64,000 nucleotides of DNA from Nemopilema nomurai. Lineage: Eukaryota; Cnidaria; Scyphozoa; Rhizostomeae; Rhizostomatidae. This document shows positions 1 through 10,293 of this stretch, piece after piece. Each line of letters opens with the position of its first letter. The stretch's first letter is position 1. The notes under the pieces are model-generated. The model had not been told where the DNA came from and did not search any database. It was given only the letters and a program-made list of their open reading frames with translations. The stretch lies in contig PEDN01001354.1 in assembly GCA_003864495.1 (NCBI GenBank), forward strand, positions 124,001 to 188,000, given 5' to 3'. Made by a program: the position numbers and the translations under genes.

Positions 1-171
1 CAGCAAGCAGAACTAAAACGCATCTTCTTTCACCAGAGGAAATTCAGGTTAAGATCAAAGAAGTACAGGGGCAATAAAAACCTAAAACGAATCAAGCAAG
101 GCAACTGGGCTCCAAGCGAAACAGCGCGGAATCCTGTTAACGCAAAGCGAATTTTTCGCCACGATTTTTTT

Positions 172-654
172 TTGCCTACGAATTCGCTGCGAATTCGAAG
201 TTTAATTTCCACTGGCAGAATTTCTTTTGCGAATTCGCCGCGAATAATGCAAATGAAAATGGCGTCTGTTCGAAGATTGTTGTTACTAAAAAAGCTGATA
301 ATCTTAAAGCTAATTCTGTTGAAAAAGCGAGCAAAAACGCAAAGAAAGCGGTACTGGGTTCGAAAAATTTATTCAGAACGTCTGCAGAAGGGGGAGTTTT
401 ATCTTTTGGTAAGGGATTTACGCTTACATGACCACGAATATTTCTTTCAATACTTTTGAATGTCGCCAACTACATATGAGGAGCTTTTATCGTTTATTGC
501 ACCAAAGATAACAAAACAACGCACAAACATGCGAGATCCTGTTGCCAACAGTGTTGGTGTAAGTGAGAGGCTTGGAGTAACGTTAAGATTCTTGACTACA
601 GGTGATGCACAGTCTACCATTGATGGTATTATTATGAAAATTTGTATAAAATGA
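172..654 (+). pseudogene. Harbinger (PIF/HARBI1-like) transposase, N-terminal fragment
   Basis: Read in one frame, this stretch shows the typical N-terminal region of Harbinger nucleases: a KRYWVR motif, then a GEFYLLVRDLRLHD block, then a block on both sides of a stop (QYF, stop, MSPTTYEELLSF), then SERLGVTLRFLTTGD. The stop at about 457-459 is TGA where the family normally has arginine, so a CGA-to-TGA change is likely. Similarity ends near 610, before the DDE catalytic core. The first about 50 codons from the ATG at 172 do not look like transposase, so the true start is unclear. It is inactive. Confidence 0.75.
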
Positions 655-884
655 CTTTTTTATTTTGTAGAAACAACACTTCAGTCTTGCATTAATTATC
701 ATCCGAATTTTGAGAATTAGATTTTTATCACGGACTTTGTAGCTTCTAAATTTCTTAATCATCTTCACTATACTGAAGATCAAAGAGCAGTTGGCTTAAT
801 TTAATCTTAGCAAGGCGTTTCTGTTTTTTCGGAAGCTCTCTCATTATCGGTATCAAACTTCGACAGTACAGAGAGTCTTCATCT

Positions 885-1367
885 TCATCTTATAGATTTC
901 TTGAGTAGTTCGTCACATTCGACCAGGGACTTACTCAAATATGATTCGCTCAAGTTAGTGCGTGTCTTCTTTGTGTGTGGTGTTATCTTTCTCCTTAACT
1001 TCTTCGACGAAGTTGCAATAGCGGAACAGCTACTTGCGACACTGCCGCTAGGACTTGGCATGGAGAACTGGGGCTCATCTGCCTGTACAACAAATGCAGC
1101 TTCCATTGGGAAAAGGTTACTCTAAGTAGGTTTATTTGCACTTTTTTCATGCAAGAATGCCATTTGCTCAAAAAATTTACATTTCGGCAACGTTGCAGCT
1201 GCAGCACCAGACCGGGTCATGCGATTTCGCTTGTCCAAACATTTTTTCAAAGTATCTTTCGGATTCTTTAATTGTTTCTGAAGGAAGACAACTAAAAAAA
1301 TGTAGCAATCTGCATTAGCTCTGAGTGTTCTTAAATTATCTTGACCGAGAAACTGTTCGCAGTACAC
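885..1367 (-). pseudogene. MADF/Myb-like Harbinger accessory protein, decayed
   Basis: On the minus strand the frame reads a basic helical stretch, then RSGAAAA, then KCKFFEQMAFLHE, then a low-complexity Ser/Pro-rich part and a Lys/Arg-rich tail. The pattern of a Ser-Gly-Ala linker followed by an aromatic pair and a FL motif is typical of MADF domains in the second protein of Harbinger elements, which helps transposase bind DNA. One in-frame TAG sits at about 1120 and the frame reopens after it. A possible splice acceptor (CTTCAG on the minus strand) lies at about 1278-1283, so the coding part may begin there. No intact upstream exon was found. An open frame at 1822-2010 is adjacent but unrecognised. 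Confidence 0.5.
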
Positions 1368-2554
1368 TTTTTGCAGTCTGTTTGTAGTATCTAGTTGTTT
1401 AAAAGACTAAAACTTACTATTTTTTGTTGAACATGGCTGATAGCTTTTTCCACGAATTTTGCTTTGCTATTCTGTCTTTATACATTGGATGATTCACATC
1501 CCAAAGACAGCGCAACTCTCTAATGGCTTCAATGAATGCCTCTCTTTCCCACTCTACACTATCAGTTATCTCATCCTAAGATATAAAAATACCCCATGTT
1601 TAGTTTCGTCATCAGAACTCCAATCAGAAATTTTTGTCAAATTTAGATCTATTCTATCATAACGTCAATTTTCTGCTAGCTGTGAATTCAAGACAAAATA
1701 CAAAAGAGATTCTCCAATTTTAGGGGGCTCTGCAACTTTATCTCTAAAAGAAAATACCCATAAATTATTTCTACGTTTTTAGATAGGGGTGCATTGTAAA
1801 AAATAAAGGAAACGAATAAGCTCACCAGGTCTTTTTCATCTTCACCGTCTGCAGCCAATCAGGAGTTTGTGATGACTGAAGCTGTTGTTGTTGTGCAGCC
1901 AAATAAATAGCCAACATTTCAGGGTTTTGAAGAATTTCCGAGAAGTCGTTTATTTCAGACAAATTGATAGAACCATAAAACTTGATAGAGCCTGCCGTCG
2001 TCAATTTCAATTTCGAATGTTGTATGATGATCCGATCATCTAAATCCTCTTAAATAGGAGGGTGTTTGTGTAGGTAGGGGAGTGTTTGAGGAAAGAATGC
2101 GGAACAATGGAGAGAGGAAAGACGTAGGCCATCAGAAATAAAAAACAACAGTCAGCTGTTAAGATTTTTCCTTTTTGCATGTAATTAGCTGTGGCATAGT
2201 TCTTGTTCGTACGTCATAAGCCCCGCGCCATGGCATTGCCTGTTGCTAGAAACGTCCCCTTCCATATTTTATGTTATAGGTGCGGGATTTTCCCCGCATT
2301 CATCAGGCCTAGTCATAGGTTACTCATTCTTCACCCATGTTGTTGTTTGAACCATTGCGTAGTTTTCTGTTGTTTTGCATACTTTTGATATAGATATGTT
2401 TACATTGCATAGCTCCATTCAGCCTAGCCCTTCTTTTCCCATGTCTTCACGTCAAGAGACGACAAAGATTTGTTGTCAAAAGAGTGTTTCTCTCTTGTTC
2501 ACTAGTTGGGTTTTTGTCAGCTGTCTTCAATTGCTGTTCTGATTGGTTTATTTT

Positions 2555-2720
2555 ACAAGGCGAATAAATTCGAAGCGAAAAAGTAGGACTGATTTCTACT
2601 TTTTCGCAGCGAATTATTCGCTGCAAATTCGCTGCGAATTTTCTAATCTCCACTTCTGCGCATTCGCGGCAAAAAATTCGCTTCACACCAAAAAATTCGT
2701 CTCGTGTAAATCAGGCTTTA
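2555..2720. repeat. Right terminal region of the Harbinger-like element
   Basis: The segment is dense in palindromic GCGAATTCGC-like motifs and contains a local inverted repeat (a CGAAGCGAAAAAGTAG block and its complement about 20 bases later). Similar motifs occur at about 135-250 in opposite orientation. I read it as the terminal inverted region of the element. Confidence 0.45.
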
Positions 2721-3730
2721 GCCACATAAAATGAAAAGGGGGTGAAGAAGACATGCAAAACTGTTGGCACTGATAAAGGTACCAATGCAAGGCGTTCTGC
2801 GCATTATTGCCTGGTTTCATAAGTTTTAGGTCCACCGATGACAATCTCTGACAATGCATGACTATGGGCTCAGCTGCAAATTGGCTTGACAAACCATGCA
2901 AGGGGGGACATACAAAGTTCTTCTGAGCAATTTGGGTATTTCATGGCGATTCAATCTCATATGGGATGCTAGATAACTTGGCTTCATTTGGCACATGATG
3001 GGTCAGGTGAAAAATGTATTGAAGAAGGGTATTTGATGGTCACACGTAACATTTCGAGAACTCGGCGAGATGATGTTAGACATTCAACTCTGTTTCAACA
3101 CAGTCCTTTCAAGGAACAGGTCATGGGTTGGAGCCCTTAATAACGCTCAAGATGAGACGTCACCAAAAACCTATTTGAACAAGTTCTTTGTGGTACAAAA
3201 CTTCACAATGGCTGGAAAAAGCAGAACTAGTTTACTAGTTCACTATTGAAAAACTTATTTCTAAAATTCTTGAATGTTAGCAACATAAAATAAACATCAC
3301 CAAAAATAACTTTCCGATATTAAAAATTCGCCAAATATGTGCAGAATCGGTGCTAACGAATCACTGTTAGTTTATTTCTGTTCGTAAAGTTATGAACGTA
3401 GACCAAAAATACAGAGGTTTAATGGGGAAAGAGCCTATTGGATATGCATATTGGATATCATGTATTATTATGTATTATTGGATATAACCAAAAGCTGGCA
3501 AAAATAAATTAGACAGTTGTAAACAAAAAACCACGCGAGAGTCTGTGGAAAAACAAGAGTATCTGTCGCAAAAAAGTACTTCAATTTCGCAAAATCTATA
3601 GAATGTCATCGCGAAAACAAGAAAACTACAAAACTGCATAAAGATCATTCAACAAAGTTCGCATGAAAAAAATAAGTTGAAATGGCATAAAAAAGATGTC
3701 AAAATACGATAGACTAACCAGCTTTTGAGT
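2721..3730. other. Spacer type B, 3' part; no gene
   Basis: This is homologous to the right part of the spacers at 16.2-16.85, 34.0-35.0 and 44.0-44.95 kb. It contains only the truncated end of the antisense open frame seen there. It ends directly at the stop codon of the first transporter pseudogene. I see no coding or RNA gene in it. Confidence 0.7.
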
Positions 3731-5268
3731 CTATAGATTCGTACTCTCCGTTTGGCCATTTCTCTCATTCTTCTCGTTGGCTACATAAACACACTTCACC
3801 AAATTAGAACGCGTGAGCACCCACGTGTAGAACTTGCGCTTCGATCTACACAGCCATTCTGGAGTGCAGTCGTGATCTTTGACCAGTGCAAAATACACCG
3901 GAATCGCTGCCAAAACAACCAAGGCAAATGATATTTTCAACCGGTTTCTTTATGAATGGAGTTATTAGGAGATAAAGGGACAATATTGTCATCACTATCG
4001 GGTTGGCGATCCAAACTTTGAAGGGCCTTGGCAGGTCAGGTTGACGCACCCGCAGAACTATGACACTCAATATTGCTAGGGCGTATGTCAACCACATCCC
4101 AAAGGAAAAAAAATGACGAATTGTTGGGTATTAGCTCCTACCAAGAGTATGTAAATTACGGACAGAAAGAGCAGAGACAATACAGCTGGCAAGGGTGTTC
4201 TTCTGTCACTGTGGATGTATGACAATGGCTCAGGCAAATGTCCCTCCCGGGAGGCAGAAAGGATAATACGGGAATATATAAAATGTTCCATTTAAGCTAA
4301 AGCAAGAGAAGGCAGCAGCCAGTGGAACAACAGGGCAACGTTTTTACCAAAAATCCTTGTCACAAATAACGTTAGCACAGTGGAAGATCCTGCGATTTCC
4401 GAGTGAGTTAGAACTGCCAACAGTGACAGGTTTACAAATGCAAAACACACAATTACGAAAGTGACTCCACTAAGAAGAGCTAGTCGAAGATTTCGATTTG
4501 GGTCTTTTAGTTCCTCTGTAATAGTGCAGACCAAACCCCAACCATCGTATGCCCAGAGACCGTTGTAAAATGCAATGCTAAGGCTACCAGCATCCACTTT
4601 GTCGAAACCATCAAACATTGAAGCGTAATTCTGGGTGTGTCCGGTGGAAACTTTCCATATTCCTAATGCAATAAAGAACAGTACTGATATTGACTGAATT
4701 GCTGTGAAAAACACTTGACTTTTTCCAACAAAAGATGCGCTGAAAATGTTGATGATGGCTGAAATTACAATAGCAGCTACAGCAACACCTTTCACTATCC
4801 ATGTGCCATCTGAGGATGTGACATCATAAAATGGAGCGACTAGAAATTCGCCGATAGTCAAGCCCACTACTGACAAGACCGAAGGAATCGAAAGAGAGAC
4901 TCTAATCCACAAAGTACAGAATGCAGCTCCTTCTCCAAGTGCCTCTTTGATGAAAACGAATTCTCCTTTGCCAGTGCACACGCGAGTTCGCAGAAACACA
5001 ATGCACAGAATATGCAGAAAGTACCAGAGACAATCCAGACCAGAAGTGCCATTCCCATTGTGGTTGTCTCTCTAGCTACCAGACTTGGCACACCGGATCC
5101 AAACAGAATACCAACCACGTAGGCAAATGCTTGCCAAAAGCCGATACTTTTTGCAAGCCCTTTGGCACTCGTGGAAGACAGAAATAACGGTGGCTGGGAA
5201 GTCGACAGATCTTGAGGTTGCTGCGACGCGAGCACTGAAGTCGATTCGGAGCTTATGACGGTAGCCAT
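3731..5268 (-). pseudogene. SLC7-type amino acid transporter pseudogene (copy 1)
   Basis: This copy is collinear with the intact 520-residue transporters, from a start codon at 5268 to a TAG at 3731, but it is broken. An in-frame 9-bp deletion near 5090 removes the three residues FIS from the TM1 substrate-binding motif GSGVFISP. A deletion of about 7 bp near 4965 shifts the frame at the GKTGG turn. Single-base and small deletions near 4335, 4290 and 3925, plus a longer A run near 4110, break it again. The remaining blocks include NGLWAYDGWG and SREGHLP. It carries the V variant of the N-terminal motif (ESTSVL). Confidence 0.92.
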
Positions 5269-5592
5269 CTTTGGAATACGCAGTTTGACAGTTGCAGGAA
5301 GCGACTGAAGACTGAACAGTGAAAGGATGTAATGAATTGGTTTAAGTCTTCGTCTCACTTGGCTGCTTGTAATAAACGTTGACAGAGTCGCATTAGTGTT
5401 TCAAGCAATAAGTTGTCCGTTCAAATGGAACCAGCTCGTTTGACGTTTGCTTCATTTGCTGAGAATTTGGAGGTAAATTCTTTTTGGGGCTTCAATTTGA
5501 TTGGACAATCCATCGGTGGCCAGGGTTACTTCTTTTGAGAGGCTATAACATGGGTCACTGGAGGCGCTAAGCTTTACCCAATGAGGTGAATA

Positions 5593-5637
5593 GATTGGCG
5601 AGTGATTGGCAAGTGGTTGGCGAGCGATTGGCGAATC
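5593..5637. promoter_or_regulatory. Four-fold CCAAT-like cluster upstream of copy 1
   Basis: Four near-tandem 11-12-bp units of the form GATTGGCGAG occur here. Read in the gene's orientation each gives a CCAAT or CCAA-type core, the binding motif of NF-Y-like factors. The cluster lies about 330 bp upstream of the start codon and recurs at the same distance upstream of other copies. Function is inferred from position and motif only. Confidence 0.4.
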
Positions 5638-6800
5638 TTAGTTTTGTAACGAATCATGTAACGGGTACGGAGACAGGTGATAGTAAATCTGAGACTTCCG
5701 TTCAAACACATGTAATATGGTAAGTGATTTCTGAAATGATCAGTCTTTGAATTATCCAGATAAAGTGAAGTATGTTCATCTTATCTCTCTCCTTGCCGAA
5801 CCGAAACGCAACCATTACAGTTGTGGTAGACTCTTATGAAAATTGAATGATTTTATCGTTTACTCCTTTCTTATTTCTATTTTGAAGCAAATCTCAGCCT
5901 ATTGCTTGGTAATCAGGTCATCTTGGCTATGTCTTTAACAATTCCATAGGGCTCGTATCGAATCAAGACATTTTCCATAAAGGCTGCGTATACACGAGGA
6001 TTCGGAACATGGATCTGCGTAAGCTTCCCGTTCACAGTATGTCGTTCACACAAGAAAGTTTGAAATTGGAGCTGCATATATATTAGCTTATCATAATTTA
6101 AAGATAATAGCTTTTTTAATTGCTGTTATGCTGCTGTTTGTCGAAAACTCAAGAGCTATGACACCCAGACCTTGTAGGAGAATAACAAGAAGTACCGGTT
6201 AGTTGGACCTAGTTTGGAGCAACTATGAAAATGAAAGGTTTCGAAAAGACTTTAAGAATGTTGAAGGAAACTTTTCAGTTCATTTTCAGTTCATTTTGGC
6301 CTACAGACTACTGACTGCGCAATCTCCGCCCCGTTTTAGAAGATACATTTCTCATGTTAATTGGTTCCTAATTAATGCATTGAGTTCGGCACATGAAGAA
6401 TTTGACGTATAATTCGAAGCCGCTCCAGGGTCGAATAATGCGACTGGACATGTCGCTCCAAATGAATCTGCCTCTCCGAATCATATCTGGCGTACCTATA
6501 CAAGTTAAGCGTCGCTCTTGTCATGTACTTAATTCAGCAATTAGATTCGGTGCATGAGAAGAGTGACGTTTGACCTAGGCCTTACAATGTTCAAGAATGT
6601 CTTTTGCCAGCTTGACAGAACCCCATCAAAGCCATTGCTAGAGAATGAAGATGGGATATGGAATTACGTTGCTTTGCCTGTTCGTTCGAGCACGCGATGA
6701 AACGCTAACGAAATGGTGGATTCTTGAGTTACAATCGGCAGAAATGAGTCGAGCCCTTCCATTATGATCTAGATACCTCTATGTACAAGAGCAGCATCTA

Positions 6801-6856
6801 GTTGCCAGACCCCTCAAAACGGTGCCGCTGCGCAGCCTATGATGGGGTCTGGTAAC
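6801..6856. repeat. Small inverted repeat (hairpin)
   Basis: Arms GTTGCCAGACCCC and GGGGTCTGGTAAC pair with one mismatch around a loop of about 30 bases. The same hairpin recurs in the other type A spacers at 11875-11929, 18368-18423, 22857-22912 and 29347-29401. It may be a tiny foldback element or a conserved RNA/DNA structure. Its origin is unknown. Confidence 0.6.
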
Positions 6857-6944
6857 GGCTGATGACGTTTTTGACCTCTTGCTTACGGTAAGGTGACAGA
6901 GTTGTGAAGTTTTTGAAGATGTCGTTATGTTTGGCTTTCTACGT

Positions 6945-7245
6945 CATTACTCGTCTACCTTCTACGTCATCACTAGTCTACTTTCTACGTTATCAATCAT
7001 TTACCTTCTACGTCATCACACGCCTACCATTTACGTCATCCCTTGTGTACCTTCTACGTCATCACTCGTCTACCTTCTACGTCATCACTAGTCTACTTTC
7101 TACGTTATCAATCATTTACCTTCTACGTCATCACACGCCTACCATTTACGTCATCCCTCGTGTACCTTCTACGTCATCATTCGTCTACCTTCTACGTCAT
7201 CACTCGTGTACCTCCTACGTCATCACTCAAGTACCTTTTACATCA
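6945..7245. repeat. 23-bp minisatellite with CRE-like half sites (array 1)
   Basis: About 13 units of 23 bp have the form TTCTACGTCATCACTCGTCTACC with point variants. Each unit contains TACGTCA, a CREB/ATF-type half site on the opposite strand (TGACGTA). The open frames through it are a consequence of the repeat, not evidence of a protein. Confidence 0.9.
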
Positions 7246-7779
7246 CTTATTTTTTTGTATCATTAAAACTTTGTATCATTGCATTATTGTTCGAGAAAAT
7301 TCTAGAGACATAGCTTCTATTTTTAGAATAAATATCACAATCTAGAACATTCATGTCAGTCGAATAAATAAAATGTTATTGTATGGTTTAAGGGAAAGCG
7401 TTTTTAGTACACAGATGCGAAGTACAACGGGTTAGAATACACAGGCCCATTTGTGCTGACTTCGAACTATGTGCCTAAGTCATCTCATTGACAAACGGCA
7501 CAGAGAACATTCAGTGTCACGGGAAGGTCGAGGTGCATGGGACTTTGATTCCCAACATCTGAATTTGAGGATAAAAATATGAAAACTTTGTAAAAAGTGA
7601 TAAATTTAAGGAGCATCCAAAAGAGGGTAAGTCTAAAGATGTTCGCAATGCCAAGTCATGTACAACAAGCGGAAATCCAATTCAGCAGGGTCTATTGCGA
7701 AAAGTTCCAACGTCAGTTGAGAATCGATAATGGCATCCTGTAGGAGTCAGGTCGTCCTGTAAATGATATGCCACGTTCC
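7246..7779. other. Spacer between minisatellite and integrase relic
   Basis: The sequence is AT-rich and unique to the array, conserved in every type A spacer. Short blocks such as the stretch near 7680-7740 may be decayed integrase core sequence continuous with the next feature. No gene is supported. Confidence 0.5.
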
Positions 7780-8215
7780 ATTCTCCTTCATCGTCACCTC
7801 AGCCAGTCAAAATGGCGAAAGGTTTTACCAAAGTTGTTGTTTGCCTAGTGAACATATTAGAAATGAACAAGATGAAAATGCAGAAACAGTACAGTCGCAA
7901 TTTTCACTTTAATAATTTTTTCGTAGGATAACAAGTGTGGCTGAAAGTAAACTAGACACTAAATAACACTAAACCCAGTAGCCAAGAAACGCCTCCATCT
8001 TTCCCACATTCCCTCTTGAGCGACCGTTCATCCAACGTTTCCGAGGAAACTAATTCGTCTCCAGACCCCAACGAAAGCGAAAGTGAAAATGATTTAGATG
8101 ACGCAAGTGAAAGCGACGAAAACACTAACGTCTAAATTCCAACTCGAGGCCAGCCCCGTCGTCTAAGAACTCGTCGAACAATAAACAACGCCATATCGTG
8201 GGGCATCATCAACCC
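7780..8215 (+). pseudogene. Ty3-like integrase C-terminal relic
   Basis: The plus strand contains HRHLSQSKWRKVLPKL, which resembles the part of retroelement integrases following the catalytic core (K-W-x-x-xLPxL). After an internal deletion it continues as a MQKQYSR...FV(V)GQQVWLKVN-like stretch, typical of the integrase C-terminal tail, and then an acidic Ser/Glu/Asp-rich tail ending in an Arg-rich RGQPRRLRTRRT stretch. Stops interrupt it. The same tail is better preserved at 53400-53776. The superfamily call is tentative. Confidence 0.5.
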
Positions 8216-8730
8216 ATGAATTATAGCTAATTCCTGTCTATATATATTCTGTTTTGTTGAACTTCGTTCATTTAACAGGTGGAGAAATGTAGTAGTGCAA
8301 CACCCCTCTCCCGCCTTCCCTAAAAATGCTTGCTTACTGCAACTTACATCGGTCACCGCTCAGTATATTTTCGATTCTCAGATAATTGTTGCAAAGAAAA
8401 CTCTATACCAGTCTCGTCTGTTTCGAGTATCTTACAACGTCTGATGTTTTAGCCTCGTGCTTACGGTAAGATGACAGAAATGTGAGGTTTCTGTAAAAGT
8501 CGTTGTATTTGGTATCCTGCATTGATGAGATTTCTTGATAAGCGTGTGTTTTAATCCACTCTCTACCGGAGAAGTGGTGGTAGGCCAACAACTACAATGC
8601 AGATGTTGGAGAAAAATGCAACTGGTTAGAGGACAGGATGAATGTGAAAAGCATGAACAACTGTAGTAATATCTGCAATTCTGCACCATACATACATGCT
8701 TTCCTAAACAACAACAAAACAAACAAGTTT
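8216..8730. other. 3' flank of copy 2
   Basis: The sequence lies between the integrase relic and the stop codon of the first intact transporter. It contains a T-rich stretch and a conserved AACAACAACAAAACAAACAAG run just beyond the stop, which recurs after copies at 13.2, 19.7, 24.2, 30.7 and 54.0 kb. No polyadenylation signal is unambiguous. Confidence 0.5.
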
Positions 8731-10293
8731 TTAAAGATTCGTACTTTCTACCTCACTGTTTCCCTCCTTTTCATCTTTTGCTACATAGGTACACTTCACC
8801 AAATTAAAACGCGAGAGTATCCACGTGTAGAACTTGCGCTTCGATCTACACAGCCATTCTGGAGTGCAGTCGTGATCTTTGACCAGTGCAAAATACACAG
8901 GAATCGCTGCCAGAACGAAACCAAGGCAAATGCTACTTTCAACCGGTTTTTTCATGAATGGAGTTATTAGGAGATAAAGGGATAATAATGTCATCACTAT
9001 CGGGTTGGCGATCCAAACTTTGAAGGGCCTTGGTAGGTCAGGTTGGCGCACCCGCAGGACAATGACACTCAATATTGCAAGGCCGTATGAGAGCCAAGCT
9101 GCAAAAGAGAAGTACACGAGAAGCCGCTGGGTACCAGCTCCTAGGGCGAGAATCCAAACCACGGACAAGAGAGAAAGACTTAGTACTGCCGGCAAGGGTG
9201 TTCTTCTGTCACTGTGGATGTATGACAATGGCTCAGGCAAATGTCCCTCCCGGGAGGCAGAAAGGGCTAGCCGGGCGCATACAAAGTTGGATCCATTGAT
9301 GGCACTGAGGCAAGAGAGGGCAGCAGCCAGTGGAACTAACAGGGCAACGCTTTTACCAAAAATCTTTGTCACAAATAACGTTAGCACAGTGGAAGATCCT
9401 GCGATTTCCGAGTGAGTTAGAACTGTCAACAGTGACAGGTTTACAGATACATAACACACAATTACGAAAGTGACTCCACTAAGAAGAGCTAGTCGAAGAT
9501 TTCGATTTGGGTCTTTTAGTTCTTCTGTGATAGTGCATATTATGCCCCAACCATCGTATGCCCAGAGACCGTTGTAAAATGCAATGCTAAGGCTACCAGC
9601 ATCCACTTTGTCGAAACCATCAAACATTGACACGTAATTCTGGGTGTGTCCGGTGGAAACTTTCCATATTCCTAATGCAATAAAGAACAGTACTGATATT
9701 GACTGAATTGCTGTGAAAAACACTTGACTTTTTCCAACAAAAGATGCGCTGAAAATGTTGATGATGGCTGAAATTACAATGGCAGCTACAGCAACACCTT
9801 TAACTATCCATGTGCCATCTGAGGATGTGACGTCATAAAACGGACCAACAATGTATTCGCCGATAGATACGCCTAGAACTGCCATTCCAGCAGGAATAGA
9901 AAGAAAGACCGTAATCCACATTGTACAGAATGCAGCTACTTCTCCAAATGCCTCTTTGATGAAAACAAATTCCCCTCCGGTTTTGCCCAGTGCACACGCG
10001 AGTTCGCAGAAACACAATGCACAGAATATGCAGAAAGTTCCAGAAACAATCCAGACCAGAAGTGCCATTCCCATTGTGGCTGTCTCTCTAGCTACCAGAC
10101 TTGGCGAAATGAATACACCGGATCCAAACAGAATACCAACCACGTAGGCAAATGCTTGCCAAAAGCCGAGACTTCTTGCAAGCCCTTTGACATTCCTTGA
10201 AGACAGTAATAACGGTGGCTGAGAAGTCGACAGATCTTGAGGCTGCTGCGACGCGAGCAGTGAAGTCGATTCGGAGCTTTTGACGGCAGCCAT
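8731..10293 (-). CDS. SLC7 (LAT-type, SLC7A9-like) amino acid transporter, intact copy 2
   Basis: This is an intact 520-codon single-exon frame. It encodes a twelve-helix APC-superfamily exchanger of amino acids, expected in a plasma or endomembrane. Visible landmarks are the TM1 motif GSGVFISP (57-64), NGLWAYDGWG in TM6 (241-250, with W244 and D247 matching the gate and cationic-substrate residues of human SLC7A9 as I recall them), SREGHLP (347-353) and RQPDLPRPFKVW (416-427). The cytosolic N-tail has an ExxxLL signal (E8, L12, L13). The extracellular loop at 150-161 (GPFYDVTSSDGT) has no cysteine, so a disulfide to an SLC3 heavy chain is not expected. The start is chosen by its AAGATGG context and its conservation in all copies. 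The length is normal for the family. Confidence 0.93.
   Translation of the reverse strand: MAAVKSSESTSLLASQQPQDLSTSQPPLLLSSRNVKGLARSLGFWQAFAYVVGILFGSGVFISPSLVARETATMGMALLVWIVSGTFCIFCALCFCELACALGKTGGEFVFIKEAFGEVAAFCTMWITVFLSIPAGMAVLGVSIGEYIVGPFYDVTSSDGTWIVKGVAVAAIVISAIINIFSASFVGKSQVFFTAIQSISVLFFIALGIWKVSTGHTQNYVSMFDGFDKVDAGSLSIAFYNGLWAYDGWGIICTITEELKDPNRNLRLALLSGVTFVIVCYVSVNLSLLTVLTHSEIAGSSTVLTLFVTKIFGKSVALLVPLAAALSCLSAINGSNFVCARLALSASREGHLPEPLSYIHSDRRTPLPAVLSLSLLSVVWILALGAGTQRLLVYFSFAAWLSYGLAILSVIVLRVRQPDLPRPFKVWIANPIVMTLLSLYLLITPFMKKPVESSICLGFVLAAIPVYFALVKDHDCTPEWLCRSKRKFYTWILSRFNLVKCTYVAKDEKEGNSEVESTNL

Larger units (their letters stand above)
110..2720. mobile_element. Decayed PIF-Harbinger-type DNA transposon
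   Basis: The stretch holds a Harbinger-like transposase fragment on the plus strand and a MADF-like frame on the minus strand. PIF-Harbinger elements typically carry a transposase plus a Myb/MADF accessory gene, often divergently arranged. Both ends are rich in GCGAATTCGC-type motifs. The left block at about 143-163 matches, in inverted orientation, a block at about 2665-2690, which suggests degraded terminal inverted repeats. The right edge is placed where homology to the array spacer resumes, about 2721-2735. The left edge is uncertain and no target duplication could be confirmed. The 650-880 and 1400-2540 stretches hold no recognisable gene. Confidence 0.6.
5269..6944. other. Upstream spacer type A of copy 1
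   Basis: The first about 130 bases correspond to the conserved 5' leader seen before every copy. Then come a CCAAT-like cluster (separate entry), a GC/AT mixed region with short CGTTTACA-like motifs near 5985-6050, and a hairpin (separate entry). No gene is recognised. The short plus-strand open frame at 6203-6412 is not preserved in the other copies and is probably spurious. Confidence 0.6.

Noticed and set aside
1822..2010. Upstream exon of the MADF-like frame (1822-2010)
   Set aside because: A donor-like GGTGAGC lies at its end, but splicing to the acceptor near 1278 creates an immediate stop, and the peptide is not MADF-like.
4611..4802. Minus-strand frame beginning MDSERCCCSC and its duplicates
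   Set aside because: It is an out-of-frame translation of the conserved TM5-TM6 coding region.
6945..7245. Possible CRISPR array
   Set aside because: The 23-bp units are directly tandem with no unique spacers, and the context is a eukaryotic genome.
6904..7345. Plus-strand open frames in the 23-bp repeats, including 7043-7345
   Set aside because: These are translations of a minisatellite. They shift between copies and have no conserved start or end.
9005..9415. Plus-strand open frames opposite the transporters (for example 9005-9415, 9851-10147 and duplicates)
   Set aside because: They are antisense shadows of the transporter codons, and their positions follow the coding frame of the minus strand.
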